A stretch of DNA of 64,000 nucleotides from Aliiroseovarius zhejiangensis (lineage in GTDB: Bacteria; Pseudomonadota; Alphaproteobacteria; Rhodobacterales; Rhodobacteraceae). This document shows, in pieces, positions 8,575 through 17,895 of the stretch. Every line of letters starts with the position of its first letter. Within the stretch, counting starts at the first letter, position 1. Under the pieces are notes generated by a model. It was given only the letters and a program-made list of their open reading frames with translations. It did not search any database and was not told the DNA's origin. The DNA is taken from positions 248,001 through 312,000 of the forward strand of contig NZ_BNCH01000002.1 of the NCBI RefSeq assembly GCF_014656375.1, given 5' to 3'. The position numbers were made by a program, and so were the translations under genes.

Positions 8575-9582
8575 TCAGCCGCCCGTATGGTTCATGTGCC
8601 GGATCGTCTGCCCCTGCACCCCCTGCCGGGAATAATCGAAATCATGGCCCTTGGGCTTGCGTCCGATGGCGGCATGGATGGCGTCGATCAGCACCGCATC
8701 GCTTTCCGAGGCGCGTAGGGGCGCGCGCAGGTCTGACATGCCGTCATGGCCAAGGCAGGTGTAAAGCTGGCCGGTGCAGCTCATCCGCACACGGTTGCAG
8801 CTTTCGCAGAAATTATGGGTCAGCGGCGTGATCAGGCCGATTTTCTGTCCGGTTTCCTTGACCCGCAGGTAACGCGCTGGACCGCCCGTCGTCTCGTCCA
8901 GTTCGGTCAAGGTCAGACGTTCGGCCAGTTGTGCGCGCAGGTCGGACAGGGGCCAGTATTGATCCAGGCGGTCTTCCTCGCCCATATCGCCCATGGGCAT
9001 GACCTCGATAAAGGTCAGATCCAGGCCTTTTTGCGCACACCAGTCGACAAGATCGAACAACTCGCTGTCATTGAAGCCTTTCAGCGCGACGGCGTTGATC
9101 TTGACCTTCAGACCCGCCGCCAAGGCCGCGTCAATGCCGCGCATGACCTGCGGCAGGCGACCCCACCGCGTGATGCGCGCAAACTTGTCTGCGTCCAGCG
9201 TATCGAGCGAGATGTTCACCCGCCGCACCCCTGCCGCGTAAAGGTCATCGGCAAAGCGATGCAGTTGCGACCCGTTGGTGGTCAAGGTCAACTCGTCCAG
9301 CGCGCCGCTGTCCAGATGGCGACCCATGCCTTCGAAAAAGCCCATGATTCCCTTGCGCACCAGTGGTTCGCCCCCGGTGATGCGCAGCTTGCGCACACCA
9401 AGGCCGATGAAGGCGGAACAGACGCGGTCCAGTTCCTCCAGGGTCAGCAGGTCTTTCTTCGGCAGGAAGGTCATGTTCTCGGACATGCAATAAGTGCAGC
9501 GGAAATCGCACCGGTCCGTAACGGACAAACGCAGATAGGTGACAGGCCGCTGGAACGGATCGACAAGACGAGAGGTGTTCAT
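8575..9582 (-). CDS. moaA: GTP 3',8-cyclase, molybdenum cofactor biosynthesis protein A
   Basis: Radical SAM enzyme that, with MoaC, converts GTP to cyclic pyranopterin monophosphate in molybdenum cofactor synthesis. At 335 residues it is full length. The N-terminal cluster motif C25-x3-C29-x2-C32 binds the SAM-cleaving 4Fe-4S cluster. The C-terminal motif ([10 protein letters not shown] followed by a further Cys in GQLYTCLG) binds the second cluster that contacts GTP. The protein ends in Gly-Gly, the conserved MoaA tail essential for activity. It is a single gene, convergent with the M20 hydrolase; no other moa gene is in view. Confidence 0.97.
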   Translation of the reverse strand: MNTSRLVDPFQRPVTYLRLSVTDRCDFRCTYCMSENMTFLPKKDLLTLEELDRVCSAFIGLGVRKLRITGGEPLVRKGIMGFFEGMGRHLDSGALDELTLTTNGSQLHRFADDLYAAGVRRVNISLDTLDADKFARITRWGRLPQVMRGIDAALAAGLKVKINAVALKGFNDSELFDLVDWCAQKGLDLTFIEVMPMGDMGEEDRLDQYWPLSDLRAQLAERLTLTELDETTGGPARYLRVKETGQKIGLITPLTHNFCESCNRVRMSCTGQLYTCLGHDGMSDLRAPLRASESDAVLIDAIHAAIGRKPKGHDFDYSRQGVQGQTIRHMNHTGG

Positions 9583-9676
9583 GGCCTGAACCTAAGCGCG
9601 GGCGAACCGGCGCGCAAGTCGCGGCAAGGTAAATTCTGCCGTTGAAACGGCGCAAGAATTGCGCCACGCTGCGGAT

Positions 9677-10144
9677 ATGAAACATGTCATTCTTGTGCCT
9701 GCGATTTGTCTGACCCTGGCCGGGTGTTCCGGTCTGGATATGAACAATATCATGCCCCGCCCACCGCATTTGCAGACCCAGCCCACCTTTCGTGACGACC
9801 TGCCGCCACCGCCGCCGGACGACGCGATCACGGTGGACGAGCTGGACACCGCCACGGACGAAGACCGGATGGCCGCCGCGACCACTGCGCCGAATGTGGC
9901 CGCTGGATCACTGGGGGTCACCGTGGCCAGTCTGGGCGACCCCACATCGCCGGGGTTTTGGGTTGAAACGCCCCTGGTCTCGTCTGAAATGCAGGGCCGC
10001 GTGCAGTCGAAAGCGACGGGCCGGACGGTGAAAGTCACCTTGCGGCCTGCCACGGGTGGCGGCAGCCGCGTATCGCTGTCGACGCTTCAGTTGCTGGACC
10101 TCGACATCTCGGGCCTGCATGAACTGGTTGTCTTTGGCTCGTGA
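9677..10144 (+). CDS. Small predicted lipoprotein of unknown function
   Basis: Protein of 155 residues starting at ATG 9677. The start MKHVILVPAICLTLAGCSG is a lipoprotein signal with an LAGC lipobox, so it is probably lipidated on Cys and anchored facing the periplasm. A proline-rich stretch (DDLPPPPPDD) follows, then a Thr/Val-rich C-terminal part with alternating hydrophobic residues that suggests beta structure (GFWVETPLVSS, RTVKVTLRPA). I do not recognise a domain. It overlaps the following acyl-CoA synthetase gene by 4 bases (GTGA), so the two are probably co-transcribed. Confidence 0.75.
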   Translation: MKHVILVPAICLTLAGCSGLDMNNIMPRPPHLQTQPTFRDDLPPPPPDDAITVDELDTATDEDRMAAATTAPNVAAGSLGVTVASLGDPTSPGFWVETPLVSSEMQGRVQSKATGRTVKVTLRPATGGGSRVSLSTLQLLDLDISGLHELVVFGS

Positions 10145-11796
10145 CCCTATCGCCCCCGTCTGATGCGGACTGGCTGGCCCACGGACGGGCCCGCAAGCTG
10201 ATCGCGCATTGGGGCGACTGGCACGAGATGCGGGACAGGTTCGTCTGGGACATCCCCAAGGCGTTCAACATCGCCGAACGCTGCTGTGACAGTTGGGCGG
10301 CGCTGGATCCAACCCGCGTTGCCCTGACCCATGTGGCGCCTGACGGCACCGCGCATGACTGGAGCTTCGGTGCGTTGAAAGATGCCTCGGACCGACTGGC
10401 GACGGTGCTGCGTGCCCGTGGAGTGCAGAAAGGCGACCGGATTGCGGTGCTGCTGGGGCAGGGGCCAGAGGTTCTGATCTCTCATTTCGCGGCCTACAAG
10501 CTAGGCGCGGTGGTGCTGCCCTTGTTCACCCTGTTCGGCGCGGATGCGCTGGCCTATCGTCTGTCCGACAGTGGCGCGCGGATCGTGGTCACAGAGGCTG
10601 ACAGCCTGCCGAAGCTGGACGAGATTCGAAACGACCTGCCGAACTTGGCCGACGTTTTCACCACGACCACGTCACCCGGTGCGCGTGATTTCTGGGCCGA
10701 CATCGCGGCTGCCGACCCCTTGCCCACGCCCGTCAACACCCTGGCCGAGGATCCGGCGGTGATGATCTATACCTCGGGCACCACCGGGCCGCCCAAGGGG
10801 GTGCTGCATGCACATCGGTTCCTGTTGGGTCATCTGCCCTGTGTCGAGACCTATAACGAGGATTTCCCCCAGTCCGGCGACAAGGGGTGGACACCAGCGG
10901 ACTGGGCTTGGATCGGCGGACTGATGGATCTGGCCCTGCCATTTCTGTATTTCGGCGTGCCCATCGTCAGCCACCGGATGCGCAAGTTTGACGCCGCTGC
11001 CGCCTATGCGCTGATAGCAGACCAGAAGATCCGTAACCTGTTCCTGCCGCCCACCGCGCTAAAACTCATGCGCCAGTCAGATGCGCCCCCGGCGGGTATT
11101 GATATTCGATCAATCGGGTCCGGCGGCGAAAGCCTTGGGGCCGGGCTTCTGGACTGGTCGCGTGATGTGCTGGGTGCCCCTGTGAACGAATTTTACGGCC
11201 AGACCGAATGCAATTTGGTACTGTCCTCGGTGGCGGGTGCGATGGCGGTCAAACCGGGCAGCATGGGCCAGCCGGTTCCCGGTCATGAGGTGGCCGTGAT
11301 CGACGCGGATGGCACACCGTGCCCCCCCGGCAGGATGGGCGAAATTGCCGTGCGCGCGGGCGATCCAGTGATGTTCCTGCGCTACTGGAACCTGCCTGAC
11401 AAGACCGCGGCAAAATTCGATGGCGACTGGATGCGTACCGGTGATCTGGGGGTATGTGACGCAGATGGCTATTTCACCTTTGCCAGCCGGGACGACGACG
11501 TGATCACCTCGGCCGGCTATCGTATCGGGCCAAGCGAGGTCGAAAACTGCCTGCAAACCCATCCCGATGTGGCCATGGCGGCGGTCATCGGCGTGCCCGA
11601 CCCGGTGCGCACCGAAGCGGTGAAAGCCGTCGTCGTGCTGCGTGACGGGGCGAAACAGGCGGGCTTGGCCGACGCGCTGATCCAACTGGTGCGCGACCGG
11701 ATCAGCCCTCACGTCGCCCCTCGCTATGTAGAGTTCGTCGCCGAACTGCCCATGACGGCGACCGGCAAGATCATGCGAAGGACGTTGCGTGAATGA
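10141..11796 (+). CDS. AMP-forming acyl-CoA synthetase (acetyl-CoA synthetase-like)
   Basis: Adenylate-forming ligase of 551 residues that activates a carboxylic acid with ATP and CoA. Motifs in order: the P-loop YTSGTTGPPKG, the adenylate-binding EFYGQTE, the hinge region MRTGDLGVCDADGYFTFASRDDDVI, the GYRIGPSEVE motif and the catalytic lysine region TATGKIMRR at the C-terminus. The overall pattern resembles medium-chain or acetyl-CoA-synthetase-like enzymes, but the chain-length preference is not readable. The GTG start overlaps the upstream lipoprotein stop (GTGA), indicating translational coupling. Confidence 0.9.
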   Translation: MTLSPPSDADWLAHGRARKLIAHWGDWHEMRDRFVWDIPKAFNIAERCCDSWAALDPTRVALTHVAPDGTAHDWSFGALKDASDRLATVLRARGVQKGDRIAVLLGQGPEVLISHFAAYKLGAVVLPLFTLFGADALAYRLSDSGARIVVTEADSLPKLDEIRNDLPNLADVFTTTTSPGARDFWADIAAADPLPTPVNTLAEDPAVMIYTSGTTGPPKGVLHAHRFLLGHLPCVETYNEDFPQSGDKGWTPADWAWIGGLMDLALPFLYFGVPIVSHRMRKFDAAAAYALIADQKIRNLFLPPTALKLMRQSDAPPAGIDIRSIGSGGESLGAGLLDWSRDVLGAPVNEFYGQTECNLVLSSVAGAMAVKPGSMGQPVPGHEVAVIDADGTPCPPGRMGEIAVRAGDPVMFLRYWNLPDKTAAKFDGDWMRTGDLGVCDADGYFTFASRDDDVITSAGYRIGPSEVENCLQTHPDVAMAAVIGVPDPVRTEAVKAVVVLRDGAKQAGLADALIQLVRDRISPHVAPRYVEFVAELPMTATGKIMRRTLRE

Positions 11797-11887
11797 ACGA
11801 CCTTGGACCCAAGAATGATCAGCCACCACATTTGAGTCGGCAAAGGTGCAAGACAACCGAAAGCACGCCAGAAACGGTCTGGGTGAT

Positions 11888-12898
11888 ATGAAAAAGGTAA
11901 TCTTTCACCTCGGAACTTACAAAACCGGAACGTCATCGATCCAGAATCACCTGTTTGACCATCGCTCACAACTGCTTGAGCGTGGTATCCTCTATCCGGC
12001 CTCCGTGACGAGCGCTCAACGAAAGACCGGTCATCGCCATTCCGAGATGTTCTTGAATTTCCGATCTTTGAAAGACGACGCCACACCGCAGCGACTGATT
12101 GATGAGATCGAAGCCTTAGACGCCGATATCTTGATCCTGTCATCCGAAGTCTGGAGCTCACCTTTTTCGCTTCGACATTTGATGCGCGTGGTGAATGACC
12201 TCAAGGCAATGGGCTATGGTGACGCGCTTGGTGTCCTGTATCTGCGCAACATCGCTGATTATCGCGTCAGTTTCTATCGCGAGATGACGTGCAACCAGCG
12301 AAACAAACTTTCTTACAACACGTATATATCCGGGCGGCTCGGTCTTTTTGACTATCAGTTTCTCGTCCGATTCTACCGCGCGCTGTTTGGTGTCAAGTTG
12401 CAGGTGTTGGCGCATGAAGAAACGGACAGCGTCCGCGCGTTCAGAGACATTGTTGGTGCGAGTTTGTTTGACGGCATTGCTTTGCCGGACAAACGCTTCA
12501 ACACGAAATCCGTGGATGCCGTGGACGTCGAGATCTTTCGACTTCTGAACGCGGCCGGTATGAGTCACGATCTGGCACAAAAGGTCCGCGACAGCCTGGC
12601 GCCCGCGCTTCAGACCACCGATGATTGGACAGAGCGGCAGGCAGGTGACCACGAAATGATGCCCAGTGGTTACGCCACGGACCTTGCCGCGTTGATTGGG
12701 TGGCCCCTGCACAAGACCGAGCTGCTGTTACAGGACGCGCCCATACGTGGCATGCATGTTTCACATCTGAGCGATGCCATTCGCACGTCAATCAAAGAGT
12801 TAAAGGCTGAAATGAGGGGCGCGAAGGCAGATGAAGAACCGAAAGCGCCAAAGCGCGACCGACCATCAAAGCTGACGAGATGGTTCAAATGGACATGA
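11888..12898 (+). CDS. Sulfotransferase-like P-loop protein
   Basis: Protein of 336 residues starting at ATG 11888. The N-terminus KKVIFHLGTYKTGTSSIQ fits the PAPS-binding P-loop of sulfotransferase-fold proteins, in the variant found in many bacterial surface-polysaccharide proteins. LGVLYLRNIADYRVSFYRE fits the second, 3'-phosphate-binding motif. The C-terminus is Lys/Arg-rich (APKRDRPSKLTRWFKW). The gene is visibly lower in GC, with more AT-ending codons than its neighbours, so recent acquisition is likely. A GTG at 11846 could add 14 residues. Acceptor substrate unknown. Confidence 0.7.
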   Translation: MKKVIFHLGTYKTGTSSIQNHLFDHRSQLLERGILYPASVTSAQRKTGHRHSEMFLNFRSLKDDATPQRLIDEIEALDADILILSSEVWSSPFSLRHLMRVVNDLKAMGYGDALGVLYLRNIADYRVSFYREMTCNQRNKLSYNTYISGRLGLFDYQFLVRFYRALFGVKLQVLAHEETDSVRAFRDIVGASLFDGIALPDKRFNTKSVDAVDVEIFRLLNAAGMSHDLAQKVRDSLAPALQTTDDWTERQAGDHEMMPSGYATDLAALIGWPLHKTELLLQDAPIRGMHVSHLSDAIRTSIKELKAEMRGAKADEEPKAPKRDRPSKLTRWFKWT

Positions 12899-12983
12899 GC
12901 GACAGGTCCTCTGAGGAAGACCATCGGACCGAGCAATCTGCCGCTCGAATGCCTGTGCCAGCCACTTCGGAAAGGGAAGAAGG

Positions 12984-13184
12984 ATGAAAAAACTCTTGCG
13001 CACAGTCGGTCTGGTGGCCCTGGTTTTTGCGGTCGCCTCAGGGTTGGCCGAGCGGACGTTTTACGGCGACCTGGATGACAGTGGCGTGCTTCAGGAAAGC
13101 TTCTTTCTGCCCTTGTCGGTGCTCCTGGGCATTGTCGGGTTGATCTGCCTTGTCCTGTCTTTCGTGCTGCGGGCGACCCGTTAG
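12984..13184 (+). CDS. Small two-helix membrane protein
   Basis: Protein of 66 residues with two hydrophobic segments (VGLVALVFAVASGLA and FLPLSVLLGIVGLICLVLSFVL) separated by a short loop with FYGDLDDSGVLQES. The pattern resembles DUF3955-type small membrane proteins, a tentative match. A purine-rich GGAAAGGGAAGAAGG lies directly upstream. Its stop codon overlaps the stop codon of the convergent alkylation-repair gene (shared TTAG at 13181-13184). Confidence 0.7.
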   Translation: MKKLLRTVGLVALVFAVASGLAERTFYGDLDDSGVLQESFFLPLSVLLGIVGLICLVLSFVLRATR

Positions 13185-13858
13185 GCTAGGTATTTCCCCG
13201 CTTCTTTCCGGGCAAAGGCTTTCATCTTCTCGCCATGTGCCTCAAGGAAAGCGCGGGTGCGGTCGGGGTCGTGTTTGGACAGATCGCGCAGCCACCAGGC
13301 GATGGCTTTCTGGATGAACCACTCGGGATCCTCGACGTAACCCGCCGCCCAGCCAAGGACGCGATCGCGCACGGCAAGTTCGTCGGGCTTCGGGTTGTTC
13401 TGTTTGGTCCAGGGCAGGGTGATGACCAGTGCGGCGCGGCGGGTCCACATATGGTCGGATCGGGTCCAGGCCTCGACCGTGTCGATGCGGGTCGGGTCGG
13501 CGAGCAGCCGCTTCTGCCCGGCCATGCAGGCATGATCGGCAATCGCCCAACTGTCGAAATCGGGCACCCAGCTTTGAATCAGTGTCCAGGTGGTGTCATC
13601 CGGGCGCAGGCGGGCTTGGGTCAGAAGTTTGGCGGCGGCGATGCGGGCTTCAAAAATGTCGGTCTGCCAGAGTTGATCGGCCAGCGCCACGCGCTCCACG
13701 ACCGACAGGCTTTGTCGCCAGCTTCTGGTCAGATCATTCAGCGCCGGGTTCGGGATGCCCAGCACCTCGCGTGTTTGTTTGTGATAGGCGGTCATGCCCT
13801 CGGCGCGGCCGTCTTCGGTGCAACCGCGTAGGGCAGAGAGCGCCTCGTCCAACGTCAT
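13181..13858 (-). CDS. DNA alkylation repair protein (AlkD-like HEAT-repeat family)
   Basis: Protein of 225 residues resembling the AlkD/AlkC-like DNA alkylation repair family, glycosylases built from HEAT-like helical repeats that remove alkylated bases. Helix-rich repeats and the conserved late segment WFIQKAIAWWLRDLSKHDPDRTRAFLEAH are typical. An Asp and aromatic residues around VPDFDSWAIADHAC may form the lesion-binding cleft. The start overlaps the glmS stop by 4 bases (ATGA), so it is translated from the glmU-glmS transcript. Whether it is an active glycosylase is not proven by sequence. Confidence 0.82.
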   Translation of the reverse strand: MTLDEALSALRGCTEDGRAEGMTAYHKQTREVLGIPNPALNDLTRSWRQSLSVVERVALADQLWQTDIFEARIAAAKLLTQARLRPDDTTWTLIQSWVPDFDSWAIADHACMAGQKRLLADPTRIDTVEAWTRSDHMWTRRAALVITLPWTKQNNPKPDELAVRDRVLGWAAGYVEDPEWFIQKAIAWWLRDLSKHDPDRTRAFLEAHGEKMKAFARKEAGKYLA

Positions 13859-15675
13859 TCGACCGTGACCGACTTGGCCAGATTGCGCGGCTGGTCCACA
13901 TCGGTGCCTTTGGCAATCGCGGTATGATAGGCCAACAGTTGCGCGGGGATGGCATAGAGGATCGGTTGCACAAGCTCGGGTGCTTCGGGCAGGGCCAGTG
14001 TCTGCCAGACGCCGTCGCCGGCCTCTTTCGCTGCGCGTGCGTCCGATACCAGCACAACGCGCCCGCCGCGGGCCATGACCTCTTGCATGTTTGACACGGT
14101 CTTGTCGAACAGCCCGTCATGCGGGGCCATCACCACGGTTGGCGTGGCCTTGTCGACCAACGCGATGGGGCCGTGCTTCAATTCACCTGACGCATAACCT
14201 TCGGCATGTATGTAGCTAATTTCTTTCAATTTTAATGCACCTTCCAGTGCCAGCGGGAACATCTGCCCACGGCCCAGAAACAGCACGTCGCGTGCCTCAG
14301 CCAGCTTGGAGGCAATCTCTTTCGTGGCGGTGTCGATGGTCAGCGCGTGGCTCATCAAGCCCGGCAACTGGCGCAGGTCGGCCAAATGCGCGGCAAGTGC
14401 GTCGTCGTCCAGATGCCCACGGTCATGGGCCGCTTTCAGTGCCATGATGGCAAAGCAGGTCAACTGGCAGGTGAACGCTTTGGTCGAGGCGACCGACACT
14501 TCCGGCCCGGCATGAATTTCCACCGCCACATCGCTTTCGCGCGCGATCGAGCTTTCGGGGACGTTGATCAGGCTGACGATCTTGTCGACCTTGCCCGCCG
14601 AGTAGCGCAGGGCTGCCAGCGTGTCGGCGGTTTCGCCCGACTGGCTGACAAAGACGCCCAAGGTTTTGGGCGCGAAGGGCGCTTCGCGATAGCGAAATTC
14701 CGACGCCACGTCGATGTCGACGGGCAGCCGGGCATAGCGTTCGAACCAGTATTTTGCGACCAGCCCGGCGTAATAGGCGGTGCCGCAGGCGACGATGGAC
14801 AGGCGATCCACACCGGTAAAGTCGATGCCGCCCAGGTCCATGGCGATCTGATCGCCTTTGACATAGGCGTTCAGCACCTCGCCCACCACGGTGGGTTGCT
14901 GGGCGATTTCCTTCGCCATGTAATGCTTGTATCCGCCTTTCTCGATCCGCGCTGCGTCCAGCTGCACGCGCTTCATCGGTCGGTTGGCACGACGACCTTC
15001 GGCGTCGTAAATCTCGGCCCCCGCGCGGGTGATCACGGCCCAGTCGCCTTCTTCAAGATAGGTGATCTTGTCGGTCATCGGGGCCAGGGCGATGGCGTCG
15101 GAGCCGACGAACATCTCGCCATCCCCGTGACCGATGGCAAGCGGGCTACCTTTGCGGGCCGCGATCATCAGGTCGTCGTCCCCATGAAACAGGAAACACA
15201 GCGCAAAGGCGCCGTCCAGTTCGGCCAGCGTGGCGGCGACGGCCTCTTGTGGGGATTTGCCGCGTGCAACATGGCTTTGGGCCAGCAAGGCCACCGTTTC
15301 GGTGTCGGTTTCGGTCGAGAATTCAATACCTTCTTCGGCGAGCTTCGTGCGCAAATCGCGGAAATTCTCGATAATTCCGTTATGCACCACCGCGACCGGC
15401 CCCGCCTGATGCGGATGGGCGTTTTCCGTCGTGGGTGCGCCATGAGTGGCCCAGCGGGTGTGGCCGATGCCGGATTTGCCCGCCAGCGGGTTGTGGACCA
15501 GCAGATCAGACAGGTTCACCAGTTTGCCGACCGCGCGGCGGCGGTCCAATTGGCCCGCATCGTTGATCGTTGCAATCCCTGCGCTGTCATATCCGCGATA
15601 TTCCAGCCGCTTCAGCGCCTCGACCAGAATGGGCGCGGCTTCGTGATTGCCCAGAACGCCTACGATACCACACAT
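13855..15675 (-). CDS. glmS: Glutamine--fructose-6-phosphate aminotransferase (isomerizing)
   Basis: Makes glucosamine-6-phosphate from fructose-6-phosphate and glutamine, the first step toward UDP-GlcNAc. The start at 15675 gives MCGIVGVLG, whose Cys after Met is the class II glutaminase nucleophile. At 606 residues it matches the family. The glutaminase domain (about 1-240) shows RWATHG and HNGIIENF; two SIS sugar-isomerase domains follow with SQSGETADT and the C-terminal DQPRNLAKSVTVE. Only 2 bases separate it from glmU, with a Shine-Dalgarno inside the glmU end. No glmS-ribozyme-like leader can fit in this gap. Confidence 0.98.
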   Translation of the reverse strand: MCGIVGVLGNHEAAPILVEALKRLEYRGYDSAGIATINDAGQLDRRRAVGKLVNLSDLLVHNPLAGKSGIGHTRWATHGAPTTENAHPHQAGPVAVVHNGIIENFRDLRTKLAEEGIEFSTETDTETVALLAQSHVARGKSPQEAVAATLAELDGAFALCFLFHGDDDLMIAARKGSPLAIGHGDGEMFVGSDAIALAPMTDKITYLEEGDWAVITRAGAEIYDAEGRRANRPMKRVQLDAARIEKGGYKHYMAKEIAQQPTVVGEVLNAYVKGDQIAMDLGGIDFTGVDRLSIVACGTAYYAGLVAKYWFERYARLPVDIDVASEFRYREAPFAPKTLGVFVSQSGETADTLAALRYSAGKVDKIVSLINVPESSIARESDVAVEIHAGPEVSVASTKAFTCQLTCFAIMALKAAHDRGHLDDDALAAHLADLRQLPGLMSHALTIDTATKEIASKLAEARDVLFLGRGQMFPLALEGALKLKEISYIHAEGYASGELKHGPIALVDKATPTVVMAPHDGLFDKTVSNMQEVMARGGRVVLVSDARAAKEAGDGVWQTLALPEAPELVQPILYAIPAQLLAYHTAIAKGTDVDQPRNLAKSVTVE

Positions 15676-15677
15676 GA

Positions 15678-17033
15678 TCAGGATCCTTCCTGGCGCTTGG
15701 CCTTGGCAGCCTTGAGTTTTGAAAACAGTTTGACGGCAAGGCCGGGTTTGACCTCCATCTTGGCGCGGCCCACGGCCATGGCACCTGCCGGCACATCTTT
15801 GGTGACCACGGTGCCGGTCGCGGTCATGGCCTCGTCCCCGACGGAAACAGGCGCGACCAGGCAAGTGTTCGAACCGATGAAGCTGCGCGCGCCGATGTCC
15901 GTATGGTGCTTGGATACCCCGTCATAATTGCAGGTGATGGTGCCCGCGCCGATATTGGCATGTTCGCCCACGCGCGCGTCGCCCACATAAGACAGGTGGT
16001 TGACTTTCGCGCCATCTTCGATCTGGGCATTCTTGATTTCCACGAAGTTCCCGACCCGTGCGTCATTGGCCAGTTCGGCACCGGGACGCAGGCGGGCATA
16101 GGGGCCGACGATACAGCCGCGTGACACGTGACAGCCTTCCAGATGCGAAAACGCCCGGATGCGCGCCCCGCTTTCGACCGTCACGCCCGGGCCAAACACC
16201 ACGTTGGGTTCAATCACCGTGTCGCGCCCGATCACCGTGTCATGAGCGAAATAGACCGTGTCGCGGGCAATCAGCGTGACGCCATCTTCCAGAGCAGCGT
16301 CGCGGGCGCGGGTCTGAAACACCTGCTCGGCTGCGGCCAGTTCCGCACGCGAGTTGATGCCAAGGGTTTCGGCCTCGTCGCAGGTGACGACGGTCGCACT
16401 CAGGCCTCGGGCGCGGGCGACTTCCACGATGTCAGGCAGATAGTATTCGCCCGCCGCATTGTCATTGCCAACCGCGTCCAGCAGGTCGAACAAGAGCGTG
16501 GCGTCTGCCGCGATAACGCCGCTGTTGCAAAGGGTTATGGCGCGTTCTTCATCCGATGCGTCCTTGTATTCCACGATCCGGTCCAGCGCATCCCCCTTGA
16601 CCACCAGCCGACCATAGCGGCCAGGGTCTGCGGCCTCGAACCCCAGCACGACCACATCGGCGCCTTGCACCCGTGCAGCGGCCATCGCGTCCAAAGTCTC
16701 GGGTCGAATGAAGGGCGTGTCACCGTAAAGCACAATGGCGTCACCCGTGAACCCGTCTAATGCGGCGCGCGCCTGTTGCACGGCGTGGCCGGTGCCCAGT
16801 TGCTCTTCCTGCACGGCGACGGCGATGTCGGGGTCGAGGTCCTGCGCGGCGGCTTCGACCATCTCGCCCCCGTGGCCCACGACCAGCACCGTGCGTTCGG
16901 GCGACAAGGCCGCGCCCGAGGCCAGCGCATGGGCAAACAGCGGTGCGCCCGCAATCTCGTGCATCACTTTCGGCAGGTCTGAATTCATCCGTGTTCCCTT
17001 GCCAGCGGCAAGGACAATCAGGGCGGTCGCCAT
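15678..17033 (-). CDS. glmU: Bifunctional UDP-GlcNAc pyrophosphorylase / glucosamine-1-phosphate acetyltransferase
   Basis: Catalyses the last two steps to UDP-GlcNAc, the precursor of peptidoglycan and LPS. The N-terminal uridyltransferase domain has LAAGKGTRMNSDLPKVMH, and the C-terminal left-handed beta-helix acetyltransferase domain shows hexapeptide repeats (VGNFVEIKNAQIEDG, LSYVGDARVGEHANIGAGTITCNYDG). ATG 17033 gives 451 residues; an in-frame TTG at 17051 would add six. It leads the minus-strand glmU-glmS-alkylation-repair unit and is divergent from gph across about 130 bases. Confidence 0.97.
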   Translation of the reverse strand: MATALIVLAAGKGTRMNSDLPKVMHEIAGAPLFAHALASGAALSPERTVLVVGHGGEMVEAAAQDLDPDIAVAVQEEQLGTGHAVQQARAALDGFTGDAIVLYGDTPFIRPETLDAMAAARVQGADVVVLGFEAADPGRYGRLVVKGDALDRIVEYKDASDEERAITLCNSGVIAADATLLFDLLDAVGNDNAAGEYYLPDIVEVARARGLSATVVTCDEAETLGINSRAELAAAEQVFQTRARDAALEDGVTLIARDTVYFAHDTVIGRDTVIEPNVVFGPGVTVESGARIRAFSHLEGCHVSRGCIVGPYARLRPGAELANDARVGNFVEIKNAQIEDGAKVNHLSYVGDARVGEHANIGAGTITCNYDGVSKHHTDIGARSFIGSNTCLVAPVSVGDEAMTATGTVVTKDVPAGAMAVGRAKMEVKPGLAVKLFSKLKAAKAKRQEGS

Positions 17034-17163
17034 GTCTATCTGCTCTTTCAATTTCTTTTCGCCCGTTTTACCCCTTGGGGCGCGGCTCGCAAGCGAAAGC
17101 TGTTCAATTAACCTTACGCGAGGTTACAGGCTTTGCGTGGGAAATCCAAAGGCAGAAAACGAC

Positions 17164-17856
17164 ATGGCACAGAACGCAGCGCCGGGGCGGCGCACGGTGA
17201 TTTTCGATCTGGACGGCACCTTGGCGGATACGTCGGGCGACTTGATCGCGGCGGCGAACGCCTGTTTCACCGCGTTGGGACATGGCGAGGTGCTGGATGC
17301 GGGCGCTGACCAACTGACCGCCTTTCACGGTGGCCGCGCGATGCTGCGCCTGGGGTTTTCGCGGGTCAATGGCGGAACGGTCAACGAGGCGGACGTGGAG
17401 CGCGAATTTCCCAACCTGCTGATCGCCTACGAGGATGATATCGACCGGCACACCCGCTTGTATCCGGGCGCGTTGGAGGCGGTGGCCCGGCTGCATACGG
17501 CGGGATACGCGGTGGGCATCTGCACCAACAAGCCCGAGGGGCTGGCGCGGCTCTTGCTGACGCGATTGGGCATTCTGGACCGGTTCACGTCGATCATCGG
17601 AGCCGATACCCTGCCGACCCGCAAGCCGGACCCCGCGCCCTTTATGGCAGCCGCGCGGGAGGCGGGCGGTGATCCGGCCCGCGCGCTGCTGGTGGGCGAC
17701 ACCGAAACCGACAGGCTGACGGCGCGGGCGGCGGGCGTGCCGTGCATCCTTGTGGGATTTGGGCCGGAAGGCCCGGGGGTGGCGCGGTTGGTCCCCGAAG
17801 CGATGCTGGATCATTTCGACGATCTGGATCAAGTTGTTGCTGACCTGATCGGGTGA
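17164..17856 (+). CDS. gph: Phosphoglycolate phosphatase-like HAD hydrolase
   Basis: HAD-superfamily phosphatase of 230 residues that probably removes phosphate from 2-phosphoglycolate. Motif I is FDLDGTLADT with the nucleophilic Asp, motif II is CTNKPEG, the motif III Lys is in RKPDPAPF, and motif IV is VGDTETDRLTARAAG. The helical cap between motifs I and II has the size expected for this class. ATG 17164 begins just before the conserved start of the domain; much longer upstream extensions in the frame lack family similarity. The exact substrate is inferred from overall similarity only. Confidence 0.85.
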   Translation: MAQNAAPGRRTVIFDLDGTLADTSGDLIAAANACFTALGHGEVLDAGADQLTAFHGGRAMLRLGFSRVNGGTVNEADVEREFPNLLIAYEDDIDRHTRLYPGALEAVARLHTAGYAVGICTNKPEGLARLLLTRLGILDRFTSIIGADTLPTRKPDPAPFMAAAREAGGDPARALLVGDTETDRLTARAAGVPCILVGFGPEGPGVARLVPEAMLDHFDDLDQVVADLIG

Positions 17857-17895
17857 TACGTTGACGCCGCGCCCAAGCCAGCGCAGGCTCGGACC

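Noticed and set aside
13181-13184. The TTAG shared by two convergent stop codons as a possible designed signal
   Set aside because: A 4-base overlap of stop codons is common for convergent genes in compact genomes and needs no special explanation.
14347-15927. A 526-codon plus-strand frame opposite glmS
   Set aside because: glmS on the other strand has complete family motifs and the operon spacing fits. The plus-strand frame has no recognisable domain.
13676-17051. A glmS riboswitch/ribozyme upstream of glmS
   Set aside because: Only 2 bases separate glmU and glmS, so no leader element can fit, and the glmS ribozyme is typical of Gram-positive bacteria.
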